DNA of 64,000 bases from contig NC_084808.1 in the NCBI RefSeq assembly GCF_963583255.1, positions 12,361,501-12,425,500 of the forward strand. Reading direction: 5' to 3'. Origin of the DNA: Pyrus communis. Taxonomy: Eukaryota > Streptophyta > Magnoliopsida > Rosales > Rosaceae. Made by a program: the position numbers and the translations under genes. This document shows positions 46,699-57,029 of the stretch, piece by piece (position 1 is the stretch's first letter; every line of letters starts with the position of its first letter). Below the pieces are notes generated by a model. It ran no database searches, was not told the origin of the DNA, and was given only the letters and a program-made list of their open reading frames with translations.

Positions 46699-46782
46699 AA
46701 ATACATACATGTTGCAGTCCGAATTAGGTTAGGAATGTAATTGTGTAAATTCTATTAAATCTTTATGGGATTGTATCATATC

Positions 46783-46979
46783 TGTAGAATTCTCAGAAAG
46801 ATGGACCGAGAGCCCCACTTCCAACAACATCTATATTGTCCCCAACTTAGTAATTATCACATGCCCAATCCGTTAGGTGTGAAGTCTTATCACAAAAGGT
46901 ATCAGTGTTAGTTAGAGTAAGATAATCATATTTAAACTCTTCTTTCTTCTTTCCTCTAGGAGATGTTGGATAGCCAACA
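46783..46979 (-). repeat. 3' LTR of the TRIM
   Basis: 197 bp, preceded on its inner side by the minus-strand purine-rich string CGTAAGGGG (46980-46988). Confidence 0.87.
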
Positions 46980-47119
46980 CCCCTTACGTGGAACCCCAAT
47001 TAGTGGGTTGCACGTGGAAGATCCACACATTGGAAACTACATGAAACCATGTCGAGACTCACCCAACACATAGGGCCAAAGGGGACACCCAATCACGTGG
47101 CAGTACGGAACCGTCCCTT

Positions 47120-47132
47120 GGCTTTGATATCA
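47120..47132 (-). promoter_or_regulatory. Primer-binding site of the TRIM
   Basis: The minus-strand TGATATCAAAGCC directly follows the 5' LTR. It matches the initiator-Met site TGGTATCAGAGCC at 11 of 13 positions. Confidence 0.75.
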
Positions 47133-47355
47133 TATAGAATTTTCAGATAGAAGGGTCAAGGGCTCACTTCCGACAACACCGATATTGTTCCCAACTTGGT
47201 AATTACCACCTGGCCGTTCCCAACTTGGTAATTACCACCTGGCCAATCCGTCAGGTACAAAGTTTTATCACAAAAGGCCTCAATGTTAGATAGAGTGGGA
47301 TAATCATATTTAAACTCTTCTTTCTTCTTCCTCTGAAGATATGGGATAGCCAACA
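47133..47355 (-). repeat. 5' LTR of the TRIM
   Basis: 223 bp. It is longer than its partner because a 29-base unit (GTTCCCAACTTGGTAATTAC and nine more bases) is duplicated in tandem at about 47187-47244. Confidence 0.87.
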
Positions 47356-48004
47356 ATATCTCTAGATATTATTCTATTAGAGTTGTAATCCTATTAGGGT
47401 AAGAAATTTAGTTTCCCTACTACTATAAATTACACACATAGTTCACCCAATTCTCTCTATGCTTGCCACACCCTCTCCTCATAACTCTCTAGTTAAATAG
47501 GCATTACAGCACGCCATTAGAACGCTTTTGACGTTACGTTAAAGGCAGTTTGTTCTTCAATCAAAGGAATATTACATTTTAATCATTCTTTTTATGATTA
47601 ACTTATTATTTTACTAAAATTATATACTTCTATTGATTAAATTTATGTTTTCTGTGTTAAACATAACAACACATTAGAGATGAAATTCCGGCTTTCCGAG
47701 AAGGATCTTCTACAAATTCAAGGGCTCAATTTCGTTTTCTGCCAATCAAGTTCTCTTAAAATCCATGTTTGATATTTTCAACGACCATGGTGCATGAAAA
47801 CATTCCCCATGATACATGAACCTCCTACATTTATATTTACCTTCCTTTATATATTGTTCATGAACCTCCTATATTGTTTATGCATAACGCAATTATAAAT
47901 TTGCTATATGGAATTTGTGTGTCAAAGAAATGAAAGAAAATAAAAGTAATTTTGGGTTTTTCATAATCCTAGATTTGAAACAAAAAGAAATTTTTATTTA
48001 GGAA

Positions 48005-48480
48005 ATTCACGGCTAGGCTGCGGCCTCGAGCCACGCTGCCATGACCAGTCAACGACGAGCTGCGCCAAGCCAAAGCTACGTCGAGCCTACAACTTGGGTC
48101 AACGACCATGACGACATCATTCTAAGGTTAGCCCTTCATCAACAGCCATCAGGGCTTGCTGCTCGAACTAAACCAGGCCTGATGCTTGAGTCCCTCGGTA
48201 TAGGGCTTCACGCATTTGGCCAGTTTCTAGAAGCCACATTCCGTTGGGATTCTGCTTACTGTTGGCCACGCGTCTACCAGCTTTTCTACGCTGCTAGGCT
48301 TCTTCTCCCGCGCCTCAACTAATCCCCAGTGAGCATGCTGCTTGTTGGGTTACATTTCCCTTGCATAGAAGAGTTGGGCTACTTTGCAGCCTGCCTTGGA
48401 GCCCAATATAAGGCATGCAGCTCTGCTGCAATGCTGTGTACTAGGCAGGCACTAAGTCCCTGCTGAGCCACAATATTTTT
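48005..48480 (+). other. G+C-richer leader of the plus-strand copia element
   Basis: A block of higher G+C content between the LTR and gag. The 93-codon frame at 48041-48322 within it matches no protein I recognise. The minus-strand relative has a comparable block. Confidence 0.5.
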
Positions 48481-48879
48481 TGACCCAACACCAATTTTTG
48501 GCACCCTCACATCTTAGCCACACCCAAATATTTTTGTGGTGTCCGAGGCTAAAGCCACACTACGCTATATTTTCATAGTTGCTTAGCTTGAAGCCAACCA
48601 AAGCTAATATGACCCAAATGTCATTATTTTACTTCCACAATCGAACCCGAATGGTCTTGATCTATTGAATTGATTTCAGTGATCAGGAGTCCATTAATTT
48701 GACAAAAATCCAAAATTATTAGCTTCAAGTCCACTTTTGGCATTAATGATTCAATATTTTATTTTTTTTCTTTGAACCATTGACATTTTATCATAGTCCC
48801 AAAGCTACTCATCTTGACTTCCTGAAGCAACCTAAATTCACTACACTTTAGTTGTATATTGTATTATGTGTTCTTATAG

Positions 48880-49210
48880 GTTTTCTTTATGTAATGGAAT
48901 TTAGTGCATTTGAAACCCAAAGTTTTCATAGAACAATACACCCATGGAAAACTGAAGTTTTTTCATGTATACCATGTCTTAAAACCTGAATGTTCTAATT
49001 TTGATGCTTATGGAGGTTTTATTTCCATAGCACCAATCACAATCTTGTTCTCCTCATTCAATGGATTGTCGAACCATCATGAGTTTGATTTTACTGATTT
49101 GGAAGTTTCTAACAGAAACCACTTTCTATGGGTACTAAGACATGAAGCTCCACTTAACTATCAAGAAGTTGAGAAAACATTAAAGCCAACAATGAGATTA
49201 AAGAGTTGAA
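48880..49210 (+). pseudogene. Copia gag N-terminal remnant
   Basis: The frame 48904-49209 includes EFDFTDLEVSNRNHFLWVLR and then HEAPLNYQE. It aligns with the conserved gag start 'F..LDISGKNYLSWVLDAEIHL' of plant copia elements of this type. The ATG-started frame continues for 101 codons but then hits a stop, and downstream gag is found only in other frames. Confidence 0.65.
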
Positions 49211-49654
49211 TATGCCTCCGCCAGGATCTTCATTCGAAGAATTATTCCCGAAGCATTACAAATAGAAGTACCTCACTAACATGGATTCCATGGCTCTTTA
49301 GCTCACTCATACGGACTGTCTAATCTAGAAAGATGATTGTCTACAGCAAACCATGATTAAAACCGTTACATTCATGAATGCGTACGATTCTTATAAAATT
49401 TGCTCGAATTTTAACTAAAGAATATTTTTCTCGTCCTTCCATGTTTCTAACTCGTTCCTAGAGCAGTATTGTAGAAAGCGGAAGTCTACCAAATTCTCGA
49501 ATTTGATTATGAAAGGTATCCCAGTGATTTGGTTGGAATATACCGAGTGCTCTAACACAGTGTCGGTCAAATCCCTACGGAATGACATACCCTACTTCGA
49601 CAGGAATGTACTAAAAAGTCTTTCTCACCTATTTTAAGGTTTGTTTTACAACAT

Positions 49655-50010
49655 ATGATAGAATCAAGGCATGCCAAAGGGTGGCATCACGGCCAGAAGC
49701 ATGATCATCGGTTCCTTAAACCTAAAACTTCAAGAATAAGGGATAGTATTCCCAACCCTCAACCTTGCAGAGTCTATTTCATTTTGATGGAAGAGATCAT
49801 TGGTTATGCACTTGTTTATGCCCCTATCAATGTTGTTGAGGAGTACCATTCTCGTAATCAGTATGCGAGACTATTTTTTCTCCACCTGACAGATTTGGAA
49901 GAGCATAATTTTGTATGGATGACCTTTTGGCTGAATCCCCTTAGTAGAAATTTGGTTTACTTTGTGAACAATTTCTTATGTTCTTGGTTTCAAGTTTGGT
50001 GTTTGCTTTA
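49655..50010 (+). pseudogene. Gag C-terminal to protease/integrase region, heavily decayed
   Basis: The first part (RHAKGWHHGQKHDHRFLKPK) is basic and glycine-poor but in the position of the basic gag tail. The rest of the 118-codon frame has no motif I can assign. Placement rests on its location between gag and integrase. Confidence 0.35.
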
Positions 50011-51049
50011 GTTTTTGGATAATGTTGTGGATATTGTCCATGAATATGAGTTAATTGAATCATATTTCTTGTATACATGTGACCGAATTCAATTATACAT
50101 GATTAGATACAAATGTGGGAAAGTTGGTTGTCTGGATGAATGCGATGTTACGTACATTAACTTTATACCTAAATCACCTCTCTAGCAACGACTTCATGTC
50201 TATCCAACCTAATTAAGAGCAATGGCATGCTCCTCATTAAATAAATGGTATTGAATTACCATTTAAGAGACCTTATAATCTTCCCTTCATGAAGAATGTT
50301 GTTGAGTTTTAAGGATATTCGAGAGAATAATGATCATGAATGAAATCTCTAAAAGAAATAAAGTGAAATATCTTTACATCACCTTTAAAACATGAAGCCC
50401 GAAGCTATATTTTGGGGCAAATGGGCTGCTTCTCAACTGGGATGGACCACATGTGGCCGACCTAGAGCCGAATGATTCGAGCAGTTTACTTACTTTGGCA
50501 CAACCATTTAGGATACTTAGGTCGAACAATGATGTCACAGATTATACGATGCATCTCCTTACCCAGAGTAAGGATGTTATACCTACAAGCACATTTTGCT
50601 AAGCCTGTTCATTTCAGAAATTTAATTTGATTTCTATATCATCCCTCACAAAGATACTAAACCCTTTTTTCAAAGTGGATTTAAGGGAATAATTGTGCAC
50701 TGATCTAACCAAAATGTGAACCATCTAAATACTTATGGTTTTGGTTGATGTATCGACAAAATGGTCACATGTTTGTCCACACACATTGCTGCTAAGCCTT
50801 CTAGCCGATTTTTAGGGATCACCACCCTAATTATCCCACAAAGTCTAGAAGACTAGATAATGCTAGACTGTTTTTCGATAATTATTGCATGTAATTTGGT
50901 TTATAATTGAACATCGAATTCCCCATGTTCACTCCAAAATAGGCTCGCAAAGCGATCATAAAGCGACAATTAAATGATCGCCCGGAGCTTAGTAAGTGCC
51001 CCAAGTTTTCGGTTTCTTCCTAGGCTATGTATTCTTGTATGCAGCTATG

Positions 51050-51210
51050 ATGTCCACCTTGAGGCCTCCACCCAACCTATTTTGGCGCTACAATTGGTTA
51101 TTGGGTACGAACCTAATGTTTCGTACTTACGCGTTATAGGTGTGCATTTTATAAGCCAAGTTACACCGTTGCAACGTATCAATATGGGTCTTCAAAGAAG
51201 ATCATGAATC
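51050..51210 (+). pseudogene. Copia integrase C-terminal fragment
   Basis: Reads STQPILALQLVIGYEPNVSY, LRVIGVHFISQVTPLQRINM and GLQRRS. This aligns with the copia integrase tail 'SPLQLVTGYEPDISHLRIFGCAVYVPI.PPQRTKMGPQRR'. The frame closes after the final RRS. Confidence 0.75.
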
Positions 51211-51889
51211 TTTTTTTATTATGGTTTTCCTTCTCACTAGCTCTTTAGAGCCTTTGCATGCAATCCCTTTATCGCTCATTTTGCGGATTGTCACTTCAGT
51301 GAGACAATTTTCCCATCATTGAAGGGACATAAGAACGTCAACAGTCTTGAAAAATGATGCAAATTTGTGTGACATTGCCTACTCTGTCTCATCTCGATCC
51401 GCATACCGCACAAGTTTGATAAGCAAATACGATGAGTTCTACCTTTCAAAATGTTGCTCCAGATGCATTCCTATGATCTAGCTAAAGTGATGAGATCATA
51501 TAGCAGTTGCAAATATACTTGCAAGGATAGATGTACGTAATGGACATCAAGTTAACATCCCCGAATGATGGTTTGACTTCTCCTATTAGACGGTTCGATA
51601 CACCTGCGGATAGCTATTTAATTTGTCCTTAGCCTGAAGTATGACAGATTACTTGGTTCATTAGATTTACTTCCTAACAAGAAATGTAAGGCAAGAAATG
51701 ACTACTTGATCGTCGTCTCAATCGTTTTCTTCTCATGAGACTAATCCGGATTACTCTAGAGACTTGAAGTTCTTGGTCCAGTATACTAGCTTAGATGAGA
51801 TATGGAATTGGAATGAGATTATCATCGATGATGTTTTCACTTATATGGTAGCTACCGACATAAAGGAAAAATGACATATCGAACTGTGT

Positions 51890-53320
51890 TCCGTTGATTA
51901 ATGACAACATAAAACTAATTAAACAATTGAAATCACAATCCAGGTTTAATTCCTTACCAAAGTGTATTTGGACTGGTTGTTGTTACACTGCCCAAGGTAG
52001 CCCTGTTATGTTTGTGGAAATGAAGCCTAATGAGATAAATGAAATAGTGCGTAATGCATGCTTTATGGTACAAGGCTTCTCTCACACGTCATGTGATTGA
52101 TTATAGCATTATGAATGTTGTTAGTGTTTCTCCATGGGGATGTTGATATAAAGATTTACATGTAAGTTCTCAAAGAATTACATGGACTGGTTTAAATAGT
52201 TCCAACCCACGGAACACCCTTTCAACTCATTTGAGGCGTTCACTTTACTTATTAAAGTAATCCGGCGGATTTGTTATCTCTGTCTAAGTGATTATTTGAT
52301 CAGTTAGGGATAAAAAATAAACTATGCCCTTGCATGTTAAATTAAAAAGTGTAGTTTATGTCCATGAAATGAATCTAACTAAGACTCTAGAAGAGCTTGA
52401 CAAAATTGCCTCGCACCTGAAGACGAAATTTGAGACGAAGGATCTTGGGAAAACTCATTTATGCCTTGACCAAAAGTTCAACAATTGTTCTTACGGTATT
52501 TTGGTTCGCCAGTCGAACTACATCTCAAAGGTTTTACTTTTTGAGTATGCCCATGACCATCCATATGCTATATGCAAATGAGACCCTTGAAAAGGTTATG
52601 GAATTTGAAGTTCCATATTTGAGTTCAACTTTGTGTTTTTTGTACTTAGTTATTGCGTTGGACAAGACATCTCCTTCATTGTTGATATATTGGTTAAGAT
52701 GTAGTATTGTGCCTACACGCAACCACTAAGATGGTATTAAAGACATTTTTCCGTTGCCTTGAAGGTGCTACAGATTTGGGCTTATCCCTACACATCCCGA
52801 ACGGATCTAACCCCTCTGATCCTCATATGATACTTGCCTCATTTGTTATAATGATGCTAGTTAAGTATCAAATCCGCACAATGCACGTTCCCCAAATGGT
52901 TGTCATTACCGTTAAGGATATCGCAATATCTTGGAGGCCCACGACATAACCCTAGTTGTGAAATCTTCAAATTGTTCTAAGGCTCACCACATTTCACTAT
53001 ACTACACGTGAGACATGGTTGAGAGCTCTTGTTGAGCATATTTGAAGTACCTGTTATTTTCATCCATTGTTGAGTCCCAAACAATGACCTATAAAGACTA
53101 TCATGTATGTATCAACCATACCAAGACCAGATACATCAACGAAGTCAACGACAAGATATATTTCGTCCTTATCACATTAGCAATGCATCAGGAGATTAAA
53201 GGCATGCAATCTTCTAGAAGCTTTTTTGAGGAATTGGTATGTCTAATTCATTTACGATGCTATAGTTCTCATTTGGAAGCTTTGTCAAACTCAAGGGAAG
53301 TATCCAGAAATATACACACT
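51890..53320 (+). pseudogene. Copia reverse transcriptase and RNase H remnant
   Basis: Landmarks in order, over several frames: MVQGFSHTSCD (52050-52100), VYVHEMNLTKTLEELDKIAS, FETKDLGKTHLCLDQKF and LVRQSNYISKVL (52324-52581), EFEVPYLSSTLCFLYL (52600-52660), then RNase H words up to FEELVCLIHLRCYSSH near 53270. These match the same domains as at 1-1450. The YVDD box reads YVHEM, so both catalytic Asp are lost. Confidence 0.82.
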
Positions 53321-53645
53321 TGATCTTAATGTACTATTTTCCCTACGATTAGGAGCATTTTTTCCACTGGGTTGTTGGTACCTAACTAGGTTTTAAGGAG
53401 CTTGTTACTTGCGTCCAAAAGACGTAGAGTTTTGACTTAATGCAAACTTCTCATGTTTCTCCTTAATCTATCAGTTTTTTCCCCACCTTGGGTTTTACTA
53501 TAATGAGGTTTTTTGAGTTTTACCTTTTTATACATTCTTCCGTTGATTTGAGACTCACATTCGCCCATTAAGCGACAACTTCATCAACTGAACTTACTTC
53601 ATCGCTGAAAACCTGATGCACCATTTACTTGAGTATTTACAATAC

Positions 53646-53656
53646 TAAAGGGGGAG
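53646..53656 (+). promoter_or_regulatory. Polypurine tract
   Basis: TAAAGGGGGAG immediately before the 3' LTR. Confidence 0.8.
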
Positions 53657-53902
53657 TGTTGCAGTCATAATTATGTTAGAAATGTAAATGTGTAAATCAT
53701 AGATATTCTTATGGGATTCTATCATGTCTTTAGATATTATCCTATTAGAGTTGTAATCCTATTGGGGTAAGAAATTTATGTTCCTTACTCATATAAATAG
53801 AGGCACAATGGGAGTGAGAAACACACCTCATAATTTATCCAATTCTCTTTATGCTTGCTGCACCCTCTCCCTATAACTCTCCAGTTAAATAGACCCTACA
53901 AC
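53657..53902 (+). repeat. 3' LTR of the plus-strand copia element (all but its last base)
   Basis: Starts TGTTGCAGTCATAATT, has a TATA box TATAAATA at 53792-53799 and ends CCTACAAC at the hAT insertion. The final A of the LTR terminus CAACA lies on the other side of the hAT, at 55001. Confidence 0.88.
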
Positions 53903-54992
53903 CAGTGGCGAAGTCAGGAATTGTTGGAAGGATGGGCGAACTTAAAAGAGTGCAAGGTTCAAAAAAAATAGCAACAACCAAATCCTTTTATATCGTAATA
54001 TCTTCCATAATTTATCAATATAGTAACGTCTTTTGTACTCTATCAATGAAAACGTCGCATAATTTACTCGTTATCAATAAAAGCAAATACATCTCTCTCA
54101 ATGTAAACAATCATGTCATCACTCAACCATTGATCTCTCACTTTGTTACGCAATGGTGTTTTCACAATATTCATGGTAGAAAAAGCTCTCTATACTGAAG
54201 TGGTTGCAACCGGTAACACCAAAATCAATGTAAGAAGCTTATACACCAACATATAGCTTGCACGCCTCCTAATCTTCACCAACTTCTTTGCAAGATCACT
54301 AATTCCTTCCGGTCTTAGACTCTTAATCCTAGAGTACAATATACTATATGATTACTAACTAATTAAACCAACAATTCAATTAATCAATACCAATAATCAT
54401 ATAAATTATTCAAAAACAAAATTCAATTCAATTAATCAATTTCAATAATCAATTAATAAATCATCGAGAATTCAATTTTTACCCTAAAAAACAATTTCAT
54501 TCATCAATAATTAATCATATGATTCATAACTATAATCAATAATCAATAACTATATTAGTGTATTACTCTATGATTCTATATTAATTAACAAAAATTTGTA
54601 TTAATTAATCAATTAGGGTTAGGGATAATATAAATTTAGAAATTAAGAAAAAATAGAACACAAAAATCTTTGCTTTTTGATTGGTTTTCAAAAGGGAATG
54701 GGGGACTCAATGGTGTCAAGGCAGAGGTAACGAGAGACCAATGGTCCCAACTTCAATTATTTTTTTTTAATCAACTAAATGAAACGACATCATTTGGTAA
54801 AGGATTTTTCAAAAAATAAAATAAAATAAAACACTGCTGCACAATAGCAGCAGGAACTCAGAAACTAGAAAGCAGGCTGAGCATCCATAACTTTCGACAA
54901 GATTAGAGGGACAGAACCACCGCTCCTAGGCTTAATTTCCAGCTAAGGGAGGGGCGGTCGCCCCTCCTTGTCCCTATGTAGCTTCACCAATA
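53903..54992 (-). mobile_element. hAT transposon derivative, copy B, 8-bp TSD CCTACAAC
   Basis: A 1090-bp element whose ends are CAGTGGCGAAGTCAGG and, inverted, TATTGGTGAAGCTACA. It is flanked by the perfect 8-bp duplication CCTACAAC (53895-53902 and 54993-55000), the hAT hallmark. It aligns, inverted, with copy A at 32829-33822 and has both ends. The C-terminal transposase fragment lies at about 54020-54330 on the minus strand. The rest is AT-rich and non-coding, so it depends on a transposase made elsewhere. Confidence 0.92.
54020..54330 (-). pseudogene. hAT transposase C-terminal fragment, copy B
   Basis: On the minus strand it reads LPVATTSV, a TAG stop, RAFSTMNIVKTPLRNKVRDQ, then an IERDVFAF-type segment. 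It is the same dimerisation-domain fragment as in copy A and carries the same TAG at the same codon. The catalytic part is missing. Confidence 0.83.
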
Positions 54993-55001
54993 CCTACAAC
55001 A

Positions 55002-55862
55002 ATATAGGTATCATTATATAACTTAATAAAAAAAGATTACTTTAAAAAATTCAGTCATTTTTCTTAATTTTAATGTTTATTTTTATTTCATCAATAACAA
55101 TTTTAAAATACATGTAGAATAAAAGATTTTAAAAAAAAATGTGAAAATAACATGTATTAAACTTGAAATTACGTGTATATATATATATATATGTGTGCAA
55201 TGTGAGTAAAAGTTTTTAAAAAATATATTAAACTTAAAATTACATGTACATATATTTTTTTTTTTAATTTCGTATGTATATGTAATGTATGTAAAAGTTT
55301 TTAAAAGTATGTGTCCCAGTGTAATTGACATGCATGAAAGGAAATATATATATATATATGTTGAACTTCTCAAATTTTATCTAAAAGTACAAAATTATAA
55401 CTATATTTGTTTAACTTTTAAATAATTTGGTTGAGTGAAATAGTGCGTGATATTGCTTCAGATAGCTTGAAAAATCTCTCACGTTGCCAGAAATCCAAAA
55501 ATTTTCTTCCTTATGATTTTTTCATATTAATTAAAGGCATATACTTTTCTTTATGTTAATATATTCTTTAACTTCATGTCTTATTTCAAGGACTTTTCAC
55601 CAAATCATTCAGGGTATGATTTGTGGATCATAGAAATCATGTCGAGTTTGTCATCCCCTTGCTTCTCATGATCGATCATTTCTTAAAATGCAGCACACCA
55701 AATGTACAATCAACAATGATACAATTTGGATGAAGAAAAGGTGAAATTATCAATTAACTATTTATCACGTGGGACTCTAATTATTTCAGTCCTTGGTTTC
55801 CCTTCAATACGTGCCACATATTGGCTACAATATCATGTTTCATCAGGGTTATTTAAAGCATG
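55002..55862. other. Gene-free AT-rich spacer
   Basis: No gene was seen. Short (TA)n tracts lie near 55176-55192 and 55344-55359. Confidence 0.55.
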
Positions 55863-55871
55863 TTTATTTAT

Positions 55872-56069
55872 GAAAAGGAATCATCTCAGGATTCTTTTCC
55901 ATCTAATCCACCTAGTCCATGATTCAGGTCATTGAAATTTAATTCAACGGCTACAAACAAGAGATCCCTTTAAAAGTGCTAATAATTGTAGCCGTTTTTT
56001 ATCAAATTTCAATGATCTGAATCGTGTACTAAGTGGATTAGGTGGAAAGGGATCTCCGGATCCCTTTCC
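55872..56069. mobile_element. Palindromic MULE-type MITE, 9-bp TSD TTTATTTAT
   Basis: A 198-bp hairpin element. The left arm starts GAAAAGGAATCATC and the right arm, inverted, GGAAAGGGATCCGG. Both continue CCATCTAATCCACCTAG / CCACCTAATCCACTTAG and on to CGGCTACAA. A perfect 9-bp duplication TTTATTTAT flanks it (55863-55871 and 56070-56078), the length used by Mutator-like elements. The duplicated sequence is of low complexity, so the match is a little less decisive than usual. Confidence 0.85.
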
Positions 56070-56078
56070 TTTATTTAT

Positions 56079-57029
56079 CATGTATGGAAGCACAATGAAT
56101 GAATATAATTACTAATTATGCGTTTATTAATGTTTAAAAAATGCATTATTAGGTGGATCGCATCTGCATTCCTTCTAACTCCTTATCGCTTCATATCTAC
56201 ATATAATATAAGATGTCCTTAAGGAAAAATGTAAGAAGTATATAAATAGTTTACACTAATGAAGTAACACAACGGGTAAGCCTTTTGTTGTCAGTCCAAG
56301 TGGTGGAAGAGAGCGTGGGCATGCGCTCCTAAAGTTGCGTAAATGAGATAATATTTACGTGTCTTCAATGCAAGATTTATATTCTTAAACTTATATTTTT
56401 ATATTTTGATTTAGAAAATATTGAGTTTCAATTTTTTAGTTTTCTCCTCAGAATTTTTTAGACTTATATTCTTATATTCTTAGTTATAAAATTTTTGTCT
56501 TTGTATAATAGAAAACAATGGAGTAAAAACTCAAACTTGAGTTCAAGTTTTATTATTATTATTATTATTATTATTAATTTAGGTTGGGAGATAGTTGGAT
56601 CAAAACTCAATTTTTATTTTTCTAGGTTGAATAATAACCATGTGATTGTTGGGAATCAAATTGTTTTCCGCCCAGCGAACCCAACTACTAGGATTTTAGA
56701 GTACATGGGGCAGGCCATTCTTCTTAGGATAAGGCGAGGGATGAAGAGGAGAGGAGGGATGTTGATGCTAAGCATTGTGACCATCACAGTTGAAGCTACA
56801 TATGGTTGGCGTACAACCTACGGGCTTTTTTTTGTTTGTTGGCATGGACTCACCTTAAACTCAAATCTCATTTTGAAACGAAAATCTAAGTCTTACTTTG
56901 ACTATTAACTTAAGTATGAATTTTAAGTCTTTGATTTATTGGACAAGGTGGAACTAGGCTTATAGAAGGTTGTACACGTATTCCTAGTTTAGTAGTCTAT
57001 TGCCACCCTTAACATAGTTTTTCTCTATA
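56079..57029. other. Gene-free spacer with (ATT)n
   Basis: An (ATT)n tract lies at 56549-56576. The 137-codon frame at 56495-56908 runs through this tract (poly-Ile) and has no domain I recognise. Confidence 0.5.

Larger units (their letters stand above)
46783..47355 (-). mobile_element. TRIM (miniature LTR retrotransposon), TSD ATATC
   Basis: A 573-bp element with two LTRs (46783-46979 and 47133-47355), an internal part of only 153 bp, a primer-binding site and a polypurine tract. It is flanked by a perfect 5-bp duplication ATATC (46778-46782 and 47356-47360). On the minus strand the LTRs start TGTTGGCTATCC and end near CTACA or CTATA. The internal part has no coding capacity, which defines a TRIM. 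It must be copied by enzymes from another LTR retrotransposon. Confidence 0.9.
46710..47508 (+). repeat. 5' LTR of the plus-strand copia element, interrupted by a TRIM
   Basis: Starts TGTTGCAGTCCGAATT. LTR sequence resumes at 47361 (TCTAGATATT) after the TRIM and ends near CATTACA at 47508. Without the insert and its duplication it is about 220 bp. The junction with the leader seems to have lost about ten bases relative to the minus-strand relative. Confidence 0.85.
46710..55001 (+). mobile_element. Ty1/copia retrotransposon carrying a nested TRIM and a nested hAT
   Basis: Same family as 1-5815, in the opposite orientation. The 5' LTR (46710-47508) contains a complete TRIM. The 3' LTR (53657-53902 plus base 55001) is interrupted one base before its end by a hAT element. 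The outer flanks are ATACA (46705-46709) and ATATA (55002-55006), a 5-bp duplication with one mismatch. Internal order: G+C-rich leader, gag remnant (48880-49210), integrase C-terminus (51050-51210), reverse transcriptase and RNase H (52000-53300), polypurine tract (53646-53656). All frames are broken. Confidence 0.9.

Noticed and set aside
46783..47355. Cassandra-type TRIM carrying 5S rRNA
   Set aside because: No 5S-like internal promoter sequence is visible in the LTRs.
48041..48322. 93-codon frame in the G+C-rich copia leader
   Set aside because: No domain, and the corresponding region of the other copy has no equivalent frame.
56495..56908. 137-codon frame with a poly-Ile run
   Set aside because: It crosses an (ATT)n microsatellite and has no recognisable domain or splice support.
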